Below, in pieces: positions 10,588 through 22,744 of a stretch of 64,000 nucleotides of DNA. The stretch spans positions 124,001 to 188,000 of the forward strand of contig WNNJ02001248.1 in NCBI GenBank assembly GCA_012934845.2, given 5' to 3'. Position numbers and translations under genes: made by a program. The first letter of the stretch is position 1. Each line of letters starts with the position of its first letter. The stretch comes from Pomphorhynchus laevis. Lineage: Eukaryota > Acanthocephala > Palaeacanthocephala > Echinorhynchida > Pomphorhynchidae. The notes beneath the pieces were generated by a model. The model worked only from the letters and a program-made list of their open reading frames with translations, did no database searches and was not told the DNA's origin.

Positions 10588-13500
10588 ACAAAAACAATAA
10601 TTTTTATCTACTTCATCAATGGGTGACTAGTTGCTAATTTGTACTTTTCAATAATTAATCAAAACTTTTTAATAAACATTTGTACATTTTAACGGCGTAT
10701 AAAAATATGACGATGACAAACAAACTACAATTGTTCAACTTGAGATTCAAATATTGAAACTTAATCTATTTTTAAATAAGATTTCAACAACTGCCTTTTA
10801 TTGTGAAAATGACCGTAAACTATGTAACGTAAACCCTTTCGTTTTTGTGGACTACATTATGAATTTCGTTCATTTTATCGTACTTTTTTTCAAGTCTAGT
10901 CTCGGTAACATTACTTTCTAGCTTTCAAAATCTATAAATTTCAGGAGTAAACAAAATGTAACAAATAACTTACCTGATCCAGATTGTACAGCATTGGTTA
11001 CAATACTGTCTTCTACACCGGCTAAATTTACAGATGATGCATTATTAATTATGTAAACAACAAAAACAATAATTTTTATCTACTTCATCAATGGGTGACT
11101 AGTTGCTAATTTGTACTTTTCAATAATTAATCAAAACTTTTTAATAAACATTTGTACATTTTAAACGACATATAAAAAGATGACAAACAAACTACAATTG
11201 TTCAACTTGAGATTCAAATATTGAAACTTAATCTATTTTTAAATAAGATTTCAACAACTGCCTTTTATTGTGAAAATGACCGTAAACTATGTAACGTAAA
11301 CCCTTTCGTTTTTGTGGACTACATTATGAATTTCGTTCATTTTATCGTACTTTTTTTCAAGTCTAGTCTCGGTAACATTACTTTCTAGCTTTCAAAATCT
11401 ATAAATTTCAGGAGTAAACAAAATGTAACAAATAACTTACCTGATCCAGATTGTACAGCATTGGTTACAATACTGTCTTCTACACCGGCTAAATTTACAG
11501 ATGATGCATTATTAATTATGTAAACAACAAAAACAATAATTTTTATCTACTTCATCAATGGGTGACTAGTTGCTAATTTGTACTTTTCAATAATTAATCA
11601 AAACTTTTTAATAAACATTTGTACATTTTAACGGCGTATAAAAATATGACGATGACAAACAAACTACAATTGTTCAACTTGAGATTCAAATATTGAAACT
11701 TAATCTATTTTTAAATAAGATTTCAACAACTGCCTTTTATTGTGAAAATGACCGTAAACTATGTAACGTAAACCCTTTCGTTTTTGTGGACTACATTATG
11801 AATTTCGTTCATTTTATCGTACTTTTTTTCAAGTCTAGTCTCGGTAACATTACTTTCTAGCTTTCAAAATCTATAAATTTCAGGAGTAAACAAAATGTAA
11901 CAAATAACTTACCTGATCCAGATTGTACAGCATTGGTTACAATACTGTCTTCTACACCGGCTAAATTTACAGATGATGCATTATTAATTATGTAAACAAC
12001 AAAAACAATAATTTTTATCTACTTCATCAATGGGTGACTAGTTGCTAATTTGTACTTTTCAATAATTAATCAAAACTTTTTAATAAACATTTGTACATTT
12101 TAAACGACATATAAAAAGATGACAAACAAACTACAATTGTTCAACTTGAGATTCAAATATTGAAACTTAATCTATTTTTAAATAAGATTTCAACAACTGC
12201 CTTTTATTGTGAAAATGACCGTAAACTATGTAACGTAAACCCTTTCGTTTTTGTGGACTACATTATGAATTTCGTTCATTTTATCGTACTTTTTTTCAAG
12301 TCTAGTCTCGGTAACATTACTTTCTAGCTTTCAAAATCTATAAATTTCAGGAGTAAACAAAATGTAACAAATAACTTACCTGATCCAGATTGTCCAGCAT
12401 TGGTTACAATACTTTCTGCTTCTCCATCTTCTAAATTTACAAGTGATGCATTATTAATTATGTAAACAACAAAAACAATAATTTTTATCTACTTCATCAA
12501 TGGGTGACTAGTTGCTAATTTGTACTTTTCAATAATTAATAATAACTTTTTAATAAACATTTGTACATTTTAAACGACATATAAAAATATGACGATGACA
12601 AACAAACTACAATTGTTCAACTTGAGATTCAAATATTGAAACTTAATCTATTTTTAAATAAGATTTCAACAACTGCCTTTTATTGTGAAAATGACCGTAA
12701 ACTATGTAACGTAAACCCTTTCGTTTTTGTGGACTACATTATGAATTTCGTTCATTTTATCGTACTTTTTTTCAAGTCTAGTCTCGGTAACATTACTTTC
12801 TAGCTTTCAAAATCTATAAATTTCAGGAGTAAACAAAATGTAACAAATAACTTACCTGATCCAGATTGTACAGCATTGGTTACAATACTGTCTTCTACAC
12901 CGGCTAAATTTACAGATGATGCATTATTAATTATGTAAACAACAAAAACAATAATTTTTATCTACTTCATCAATGGGTGACTAGTTGCTAATTTGTACTT
13001 TTCAATAATTAATCAAAACTTTTTAATAAACATTTGTACATTTTAAACGACATATAAAAAGATGACAAACAAACTACAATTGTTCAACTTGAGATTCAAA
13101 TATTGAAACTTAATCTATTTTTAAATAAGATTTCAACAACTGCCTTTTATTGTGAAAATGACCGTAAACTATGTAACGTAAACCCTTTCGTTTTTGTGGA
13201 CTACATTATGAATTTCGTTCATTTTATCGTACTTTTTTTCAAGTCTAGTCTCGGTAACATTACTTTCTAGCTTTCAAAATCTATAAATTTCAGGAGTAAA
13301 CAAAATGTAACAAATAACTTACCTGATCCAGATTGTCCAGCATTGGTTACAATACTTTCTGCTTCTCCATCTTCTAAATTTACAAGTGATGCATTATTAA
13401 TTATGTAAACAACAAAAACAATAATTTTTATCTACTTCATCAATGGGTGACTAGTTGCTAATTTGTACTTTTCAATAATTAATAATAACTTTTTAATAAA

Positions 13501-16500
13501 CATTTGTACATTTTAAACGACATATAAAAATATGACGATGACAAACAAACTACAATTGTTCAACTTGAGATTCAAATATTGAAACTTAATCTATTTTTAA
13601 ATAAGTTTTCAACAACTGCCTTTTATTGTGAAAATGACCGTAAACTATGTAACGTAAACCCTTTCGTTTTTGTGGACTACATTATGAATTTCGTTCATTT
13701 TATCGTACTTTTTTTCAAGTCTAGTCTCGGTAACATTACTTTCTAGCTTTCAAAATCTATAAATTTCAGGAGTAAACAAAATGTAACAAATAACTTACCT
13801 GATCCAGATTGTACAGCATTGGTTACAATACTGTCTTCTACACCGGCTAAATTTACAGATGATGCATTATTAATTATGTAAACAACAAAAACAATAATTT
13901 TTATCTACTTCATCAATGGGTGACTAGTTGCTAATTTGTACTTTTCAATAATTAATCAAAACTTTTTAATAAACATTTGTACATTTTAAACGACATATAA
14001 AAAGATGACAAACAAACTACAATTGTTCAACTTGAGATTCAAATATTGAAACTTAATCTATTTTTAAATAAGATTTCAACAACTGCCTTTTATTGTGAAA
14101 ATGACCGTAAACTATGTAACGTAAACCCTTTCGTTTTTGTGGACTACATTATGAATTTCGTTCATTTTATCGTACTTTTTTTCAAGTCTAGTCTCGGTAA
14201 CATTACTTTCTAGCTTTCAAAATCTATAAATTTCAGGAGTAAACAAAATGTAACAAATAACTTACCTGATCCAGATTGTCCAGCATTGGTTACAATACTT
14301 TCTGCTTCTCCATCTTCTAAATTTACAAGTGATGCATTATTAATTATGTAAACAACAAAAACAATAATTTTTATCTACTTCATCAATGGGTGACTAGTTG
14401 CTAATTTGTACTTTTCAATAATTAATAATAACTTTTTAATAAACATTTGTACATTTTAAACGACATATAAAAATATGACGATGACAAACAAACTACAATT
14501 GTTCAACTTGAGATTCAAATATTGAAACTTAATCTATTTTTAAATAAGATTTCAACAACTGCCTTTTATTGTGAAAATGACCGTAAACTATGTAACGTAA
14601 ACCCTTTCGTTTTTGTGGACTACATTATGAATTTCGTTCATTTTATCGTACTTTTTTTCAAGTCTAGTCTCGGTAACATTACTTTCTAGCTTTCAAAATC
14701 TATAAATTTCAGGAGTAAACAAAATGTAACAAATAACTTACCTGATCCAGATTGTACAGCATTGGTTACAATACTGTCTTCTACACCGGCTAAATTTACA
14801 GATGATGCATTATTAATTATGTAAACAACAAAAACAATAATTTTTATCTACTTCATCAATGGGTGACTAGTTGCTAATTTGTACTTTTCAATAATTAATC
14901 AAAACTTTTTAATAAACATTTGTACATTTTAAACGACATATAAAAAGATGACAAACAAACTACAATTGTTCAACTTGAGATTCAAATATTGAAACTTAAT
15001 CTATTTTTAAATAAGATTTCAACAACTGCCTTTTATTGTGAAAATGACCGTAAACTATGTAACGTAAACCCTTTCGTTTTTGTGGACTACATTATGAATT
15101 TCGTTCATTTTATCGTACTTTTTTTCAAGTCTAGTCTCGGTAACATTACTTTCTAGCTTTCAAAATCTATAAATTTCAAGAGTAAACAAAATGTAACAAA
15201 TAACTTACCTGATCCAGATTGTCCAGCATTGGTTACAATACTTTCTGCTTCTCCATCTTCTAAATTTACAAGTGATGCATTATTAATTATGTAAACAACA
15301 AAAACAATAATTTTTATCTACTTCATCAATGGGTGACTAGTTGCTAATTTGTACTTTTCAATAATTAATAATAACTTTTTAATAAACATTTGTACATTTT
15401 AAACGACATATAAAAATATGACGATGACAAACAAACTACAATTGTTCAACTTGAGATTCAAATATTGAAACTTAATCTATTTTTAAATAAGATTTCAACA
15501 ACTGCCTTTTATTGTGAAAATGACCGTAAACTATGTAACGTAAACCCTTTCGTTTTTGTGGACTACATTATGAATTTCGTTCATTTTATCGTACTTTTTT
15601 TCAAGTCTAGTCTCGGTAACATTACTTTCTAGCTTTCAAAATCTATAAATTTCAGGAGTAAACAAAATGTAACAAATAACTTACCTGATCCAGATTGTAC
15701 AGCATTGGTTACAATACTGTCTTCTACACCGGCTAAATTTACAGATGATGCATTATTAATTATGTAAACAACAAAAACAATAATTTTTATCTACTTCATC
15801 AATGGGTGACTAGTTGCTAATTTGTACTTTTCAATAATTAATCAAAACTTTTTAATAAACATTTGTACATTTTAACGGCGTATAAAAATATGACGATGAC
15901 AAACAAACTACAATTGTTCAACTTGAGATTCAAATATTGAAACTTAATCTATTTTTAAATAAGATTTCAACAACTGCCTTTTATTGTGAAAATGACCGTA
16001 AACTATGTAACGTAAACCCTTTCGTTTTTGTGGACTACATTATGAATTTCGTTCATTTTATCGTACTTTTTTTCAAGTCTAGTCTCGGTAACATTACTTT
16101 CTAGCTTTCAAAATCTATAAATTTCAGGAGTAAACAAAATGTAACAAATAACTTACCTGATCCAGATTGTACAGCATTGGTTACAATACTGTCTTCTACA
16201 CCGGCTAAATTTACAGATGATGCATTATTAATTATGTAAACAACAAAAACAATAATTTTTATCTACTTCATCAATGGGTGACTAGTTGCTAATTTGTACT
16301 TTTCAATAATTAATCAAAACTTTTTAATAAACATTTGTACATTTTAAACGACATATAAAAAGATGACAAACAAACTACAATTGTTCAACTTGAGATTCAA
16401 ATATTGAAACTTAATCTATTTTTAAATAAGATTTCAACAACTGCCTTTTATTGTGAAAATGACCGTAAACTATGTAACGTAAACCCTTTCGTTTTTGTGG

Positions 16501-16885
16501 ACTACATTATGAATTTCGTTCATTTTATCGTACTTTTTTTCAAGTCTAGTCTCGGTAACATTACTTTCTAGCTTTCAAAATCTATAAATTTCAGGAGTAA
16601 ACAAAATGTAACAAATAACTTACCTGATCCAGATTGTCCAGCATTGGTTACAATACTTTCTGCTTCTCCATCTTCTAAATTTACAAGTGATGCATTATTA
16701 ATTATGTAAACAACAAAAACAATAATTTTTATCTACTTCATCAATGGGTGACTAGTTGCTAATTTGTACTTTTCAATAATTAATAATAACTTTTTAATAA
16801 ACATTTGTACATTTTAAACGACATATAAAAAGATGACAATGACAAACAAACTACAATTGTTCAACTTAAGATTAAAATATTGACA
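10588..16885. repeat. Tandem array of ~471-bp units, about 13.4 copies
   Basis: The anchor ACAATAATTTTTATCTAC recurs at 10594, 11066, 11533, 12005, 12475, 12948, 13418, 13891, 14361, 14834, 15304, 15777, 16249 and 16719, spacing 467-473 bp. Units are nearly identical outside a short cassette. In the middle, two unit types alternate, giving a ~943-bp higher-order period. The array starts inside an intron-like sequence just after exon 2 and ends near 16,885, in unrelated sequence. Confidence 0.95.
10945..16705 (+). CDS. Thirteen tandem exon-like segments, 36 or 37 codons each
   Basis: Each array unit holds a segment bounded by AAATTTCAG and GTAAAC. Type 1 (108 nt) lies at 10945-11052, 11412-11519, 11884-11991, 12827-12934, 13770-13877, 14713-14820, 15656-15763 and 16128-16235. 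Type 2 (111 nt) lies at 12351-12461, 13294-13404, 14237-14347, 15180-15290 and 16595-16705. All lengths are multiples of three and all keep phase 2, so segments could be joined or skipped freely. Type 1 reads SKQNVTNNLPDPDC, then TALVTILSSTPAKFTDD; type 2 has PALVTILSASPSSKFTSD. Each holds one Cys and one NVT glycosylation sequon. The unit at 15180 has an altered acceptor (CAAG). The domain is not recognised. The opposite strand also carries a strong donor (CAG/GTAAGT), so the coding strand is not proven. No final exon is visible. Confidence 0.45.
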
Positions 16886-17093
16886 CTAGTATGAACTTTC
16901 TTGGCTGTTAAATTAACTACTTACAATAAAATAACATACAAGATCTAATATACATACACTCAAATAATCTGATTGATCTGAAAACTGTGTTATGAACTCG
17001 CAATCAACAATAATAATAATCACGAATCAACTACGAATCAGCTACGAACCAACGGCTTACAATTAATTAATACAAAACCGAGCTTGGGATAAC
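16886..17093. other. Spacer between the exon array and LINE-C
   Basis: Array similarity fades by 16,885. The spacer contains AACAATAATAATAATCACG near 17,004, then three near-copies of CTACGAATCAA just before LINE-C. The AAT run beside the 5' end of a restriction-endonuclease LINE recalls the LINE-B insertion sites. Confidence 0.5.
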
Positions 17094-18959
17094 ATGCAAG
17101 CGAATACGGCTAGTTGCGCAGTCTGTGGCGGATCGTTTCGCCTTAACGCATCAGGTCATCTTCGGGTACACGGACCTGTGAACTTGCGATGCTCAGGATC
17201 GGGACAGCTACCGACAGCCAGCTCTCACAACGTAATCGCATCAACTCACACAATACCTGAGTTTTTAGACGCCAACGATAACACCTCGAAGACATCGTTT
17301 CAGTTTAAAAAGTTAGACAGTTCTTGCTGCGAAAATCAAAAGAGATCCTTCGAGCTTCTTCATAGGGTTTGGATAGAACCAGTTAACACGATCAAGCACA
17401 TTCCTTGGAATCTTCACCGCCGAGTTGCCAATGTTTTTTCCTCTTTAATTCTAGAGGCATTGTGCTCAAATTCATCCAACGATTGGGAGCGTTTGCTGTG
17501 CTTTCCGAAGCTATGCCTACAGACTTCCTCAGGTCGGCACCACGCCGGAGACAACATTAGATCTAATATTAACGGGCTTATAGACAAATTCGAAAATGGA
17601 AGAGAGCGTGATTGCCTTTCCTCTTTGGGGTTTCGATCATCCAGGAAATTCAGAGGAACTAATGATAAAAAAATGAATTTATGGAAGTCATCGAATTGGC
17701 AAGAAATGGCAATTTCGAAAAGGTGATGCGCCGCCTTACGTCTAATAATACATGCAAATTTTCAGAATCTTTGCGCAAAAGACTTACAGAGCTACACCCC
17801 TTACATGATGTTCTCAGAAGTCCTGGACCACAATCTTTGAGTACCCCTTTGTCGGTTGACTCAGACATAGTTGAGGCCGCAGTATCATCATTCCCAACCT
17901 CTTCCTCTCTTGGCTGTTAGGTTTGAGGGCAGAACATATTCGAGATATGCTGTCGGTAGATCACGGGGTTTTGCTTCAACGCCTAACATCACTAGTCAAC
18001 AACATGATCGCTGGTACTCTCCCGAACGACCTCGTGCCATTTGTCGCCGGTGCTAATCTCATGGCATTAAACGAACCAAATTGAGGGATCCGCCCCATTG
18101 CCATTAGGGAGACATTACGTCGTCTTTGCGCTAAGTGCATTTGCTCCAAACTTCGACAGCGATTTGCCGAATCCCTCCATCCGCACCAGATCGGTGTAGC
18201 GACGCCAAACGGAATGGAGCAGATAGTACATCAAGCACGTCGGCTACAACAACTTCATGATTAAGATGTCAATTGGGTTTGGGCTAAAATCAACTTGGCT
18301 AACGCTTTTAATACGCTGAACCGGAATTCCTTCGTCAACGCGATCAGTAAAAATTTTCCAGAAATTAGTCGATGGACATTATGGTGCTACAGCACAACCT
18401 AGAGCCTTAGGTTCGATAGCCTGAAACCTCTATAGTCACGAAGAGGGGTACAACAAGGAGATCCTCTTGGTCCAGTTCTATTTTGCCTGGCGATTGATCC
18501 GATTGTGGTCCAGATATCGGAGATTGAAGGTATCAGCTTAAATAGGTGGTACCTCGACGACGGAATAATCGGCGGTACTCCTGTTGCGGTGGGCGAGGCT
18601 CTGGCTCATCTTGCTGCTAATTTTCCTGCGATTGGACTGTCTATTAACTGGAAAAAGACCGAAGTAATTGGTAGGGCAGACAAGGTCGACTTGATAAAGA
18701 ACAGATGCCCATGGATCACATTGGTCAACACCACAAAAAACTTTACAATTCTTGGAAGTTCATCGGGTATAAGGAACATTGTTCGGGATACCTTGTCGAT
18801 GTTGTTCTACCATCTCTGCGTCAAACTCTGGAATCGCTCGAAAATCTCCCTGAACCACAAGTTACATTTATCTTGCTTTGTAGCTGCGCATCCACTCCAC
18901 GGGTAAACCATTTAATGCGCACTATAGACCCCTCTTTCGCCGAAGAGTTTTTCCGTTGA
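17094..18959 (+). pseudogene. LINE-C, restriction-endonuclease-type LINE, 3'-truncated
   Basis: The frame at 17094-17726 opens with a CCHC-type finger (CAVCGG, then HLRVHG and RCSGSG), typical of the N terminus of this LINE class. Later frames give IRPIAIRETLRRLCAKCICS, HPHQIGVATPNGMEQIVHQA, GVQQGDPLGPVLFCLAI and the catalytic YLDD at about 18550. Motif A reads INLANAFN where the family normally has an Asp, so the copy is inactive. There are at least one frameshift (about 17680) and in-frame stops near 18080, 18263, 18400 and 18435. The C-terminal endonuclease is missing; the copy stops at LINE-D at about 18,960. The same family recurs at 62,940-64,000. Confidence 0.8.
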
Positions 18960-18960
18960 A

Positions 18961-21900
18961 TCAAATGTCGTGAAGGTGTGAACAGAAGAGGTGTTTGAAT
19001 GTAATAAAGGAGGGGGCGCGGCGGACGTCGAGAGCGAGTTGATCCCCGTCGAGTGAGGCGGCGACGAGGAAGGATCGGAGACCGTAGTTGTTGGAGTAAT
19101 TATGAACGTGGAGTAAGAGGGTATGACAGGAACAAAGCGATAGCGAGGTGGGGCGAGTATCGTCTAAGAAAGGAAGGTTGATGAACGATGGGGAGCCGAC
19201 AGCGATGAGACGAAAAGTAACGAGAAGAAGGCGGAGTTTGATGCGGATGTGGAATGGTGGGCCAGGAGAGTTGGGCAAAATATGTGGATGTGTGGTCGAA
19301 GCGACGGAGACGAAAGGGCACTCGAACGGCGGTGTTGATTATTCGTTGTAGGGGTAGGATGATGGATTTTGGAGAATTGGCGAAAAGGCTAAGGCAGTAA
19401 TCGATTTTAGGGAAAAGAAGCGATGAAAGAAGAGACATACAAGAACGGAAGTGGATAAGGGGGCGGATACGGCGAATGTCACGAAGAATTAAGTTAGACA
19501 AGCGGACCTTGTCACGGACGAAGGGTTTAAGGGAAAGGTGATCATCGAAATGGAAGCCTAAGAAAGTGAGATTGTGGACTATGGGGATAATCGATGAGGC
19601 AAAAGATACAATGGGAGGAGATATGCTTGGTTTACGGGGAAGTATCCACATTATTTTAGACTTTTCGGCGTTTAGAACGAGATGGAGATTGGAGAGACGT
19701 TTGTATATAGAAGAAAGACAGTTCGAGGCAGAAATGCCGATATCGTGTATGCGATGTGCGGGTGCATGAGCATAGATTAGAATATCATCGACGTATTGCA
19801 TGACCTTAAAGGAGTAAGGTTTGATAAACGGAGATAGATCGCCAAGCAGAAGAGAGAAAAGCAGGGGACCTAGGACTGAACCTTGTGGAACCCCGCAAAA
19901 AATAGGGATGGGAGGGGAGGATGATGAATTAGAACAGACGCGAAAGGAACGGTCGGATAGATATGAGGTGAACTATGCTACGGAGAAGGAAGAAAAGCCG
20001 TAATCATAACGAAGGCAAGAAAGGGGGCGGAGTGGTCGACAATGTCGAATGCGGAGGAGAGGTCGAGGGAGATGAGAACACTATATAGAGCCTTGTCTCG
20101 AGAAATGAGTAAGTCGTTGTACACTTTTATGCATGCGATTTCTGTCGAGTGATTAGAGCGGAAAGCGGATTGGAAAGGAGGGTACAGATTGGATAAGGAG
20201 AGATAAGCGTTGATTTGTATTAAGATGAGGCGTTCTAAGAGCTTAGAAAGAGTAGGGAGTAGTGAAATGGGGCGATAGCTAGAAGGAAGGGAGGGTCGAG
20301 CGATTGTTTCTTAAGGAGGGGACGAACGATTGCGGATTTCCAGTGTGAAGAGAAGATACAACTGCGGATATACGAGTTAAACAAGGTTGTGAGAAATGGG
20401 GATATCGATGAGCATATAGATTTTAATATGTGAGTAGGCAGGGGATCGGCAGGTGAGGTTTTGTTGGGCTAGGACATGAGGACAGATGATACTTCTGTGG
20501 GTGAGACATGTAGAAGATGAAAGAGTTCCGGAAGGATGAGATTAGACTGGGCAGAGTGGGATAGGATGGAGACCGGGGTGTGAGAGAGCAACGTGGATAC
20601 TTTAGTCTGGAGAAATGACGAATAATCATTAGGCATTGATGTTGCACGGCGTAGAGGAACGAGCCAGGATTGAGTTAAAAGTATGCCAGATCGTCTTAGA
20701 GTTGAATGAAGTGATGATTTTATGCTGCCAGAAGGAGTTGCATTTGGTACGTAGTAGGTTGAGATGAGACCGGCGAAGAGCAAGATAGGAATCACGGAAA
20801 GACGGAGTGATCGAGCGGAAATCACGTCTGAGAGAGCGGTGATAGACTCGAAAAGCATGGCGGAGTCGACGCTTTGATAGTAGGCATTGGATGTCAAACC
20901 ATGGGGAACGGTGCAAGCGACGGTGTGGGTGAGACTTGAAGGGCAAGAGAATATCGAGAGTGGATGTGAGTTCAGAGTCGAAAAGATAGGCGAGATCGTG
21001 AGGAGATGAATATGTTATTGTGGGTAATGATAGAGACGATTTGAGTAAGGCAGAGCGGAGAAGGAAGAGGTCAAGATTTCTCCAAGGGCGACGTAGGATT
21101 GTAGGTGTGTGAGGAGGGGTGTGGTTGCGAGCGAGATCAAGGGTGATAAGAAAGTGATCGGATAGACCAGGATCAGAGATGGACAGTGAGGTGTGGGCAG
21201 CAAAATGATCGGGGACAGCGATGATGTTGAGTGCCCCGCCAAGTATATGTGTAGGGGCAGTGGAGATAAGTTTGTAATTGTAGTTGGATAGAATATTGAT
21301 GAACCGGATGGAATCTGTGGAAGAGGGGCGGTCTAGGCGGATATTGAAGTCGCTTAGAACGAGTGAAGGGATTGAGGACAAAGAACAATGAGAAAGGAGG
21401 TCAGCGAGTTCGGTAAAATATAAGGCTGTAGGAGCTGATGAACCAGGACGGGTTGTGGCGAAAGAGTCTAGTGGAGAATACACATAGGAGAGATGGAGAG
21501 CCGTCGAATTTTGGGACGGGTGTGGACAACTTGAAAATTTCTGTCTATGTTTCGGATGGAAAGTGATGTTTCGCCGTTTCCCTAGCGACGGCGTTTTTGA
21601 TGCAGGCTGAACAGATTGGAGCGATTTCAGAAGGGGCGCGATTCGGGAAATTTCGAGTGGTTGAAAATGACATGAGTTTAAATCGTTGAGAGAGGACAGA
21701 AGACGCGTGAGAGCAATGCTTGAAAACAATTTTTAGGAGATAGGGCTGGGAAGGGTTAGATTGAGAAGATTTGTTTATACGGATGAATGCGACAGGAGAA
21801 ATGTCCTTGAAAAAGGATGGTTTATCCGCAGGAACAATAGACGAGAGGATAGATCTGAAGGCGGAAACATCGTTGTCCAGACGTGCTTGTGGAGATAAGG

Positions 21901-22450
21901 AGTTGGAAGGCGTGATATTAGTGACAATGACGCAACGATCGCGAGAAGGAAAGAGCTTCCGTAAAGGAGGACGACTGACGTGAGTAGGTGAGATCACGAT
22001 AGAAGAGCTGGCAGTTGATGATTTGGAGGGATTTGGTTTGACGACGGGAGACATAGAGGATAATGATAATAAAGAGGGTGGCAAGCGATGTGAGGAAAGG
22101 TTATGAGTGGAAGGATAGTGGAGGTTGGTGGAGGTTATTTTGATTGATGGATGCAAGTTATTGAGAAACGAGACGGGAAGGACGGGACGTGGGGTGTCGG
22201 GGAGCTAAGATGACATGGAATGGGAAGTGTGTATGGTGGTAGGCTCGGTTGGTGGAGAAAGGACATTAGAAACGACGGGGGTAGTTTGAGTTGACGTGTT
22301 GGATGTTGATATGTGCTTATTGGAAAGTTTGCGGATTAGTTTGTTGGCACAAAAACCACATACGAAGTCTTCTTTAGCCTTGTTCTTGTCGCAGGCGATT
22401 GTTGTCCAGACGCTGCAGTCGTGTATCGAGCACTGTACTTGCAGTTGTCT
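18961..22450 (-). mobile_element. LINE-D copy, CR1/Jockey-like, internally deleted
   Basis: ORF1 (about 22,430-21,545) has the zinc knuckle C-x4-C-SVW...CGFC and an RNA-binding-like part (RDRCVIVTNITPSNS, then PYLLKIVF). ORF2 keeps the second half of the endonuclease (20,629-21,729, LVLSDFNIRLDRP and GLSDHFLITL). Reverse transcriptase and C-terminal sequence lie at 18,961-20,470, with MQYVDDILIYAH at about 19,800. The first ~100 endonuclease residues are lost at the ORF1/ORF2 junction, and several frameshifts separate the ORFs. The element lacks its 3' untranslated end and abuts LINE-C with no intervening sequence. Its plus strand is purine-rich, so the sense strand is strongly pyrimidine-rich. 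Confidence 0.85.
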
Positions 22451-22555
22451 AAAGTTGTGACGGTCTTAGTTGTTTTCTTACATCCTCTCATAAACTTGAA
22501 TGTATAATAGATCCCAAATTTTTTAAGGTGGAATGTATGATATCTCTTTAAAACG
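22451..22555. other. Short spacer
   Basis: AT-rich sequence upstream of LINE-D with no recognisable element. Confidence 0.4.
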
Positions 22556-22735
22556 TAGTATAGATAGTTGTAAGACGTCGTTTAGATCGTTGTATATATC
22601 GTTGTAAAATCGTCGTTTAGATCGTTGTATAGATCGTTGTAAGATCGTCGTTTAGATTGTTGTATAGATTGTTGTAAGATCGTCGTTTAAATCGTTGTAT
22701 AGATCGTTGTAAGAAGATCGTTGTATTTGTAAGAA
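22556..22735. repeat. Minisatellite of ~40-bp units
   Basis: About four imperfect units built from ATCGTTGTATAGATCGTTGT and GTAAGATCGTCGTTTAG alternate here. The block sits at the cut 3' edge of the neighbouring LINE-D endonuclease fragment. It may have grown by slippage at the junction. Confidence 0.75.
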
Positions 22736-22744
22736 TATATACTG

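Noticed and set aside
10588-16885. Plain satellite DNA
   Set aside because: Units carry splice-bounded segments whose length changes only by three, in line with an upstream spliced frame. Satellite origin is not excluded, but it does not explain this.
19148-20003. Plus-strand open frames over LINE-D
   Set aside because: They are antisense shadows of the purine-rich complement of LINE-D and show no known motif.
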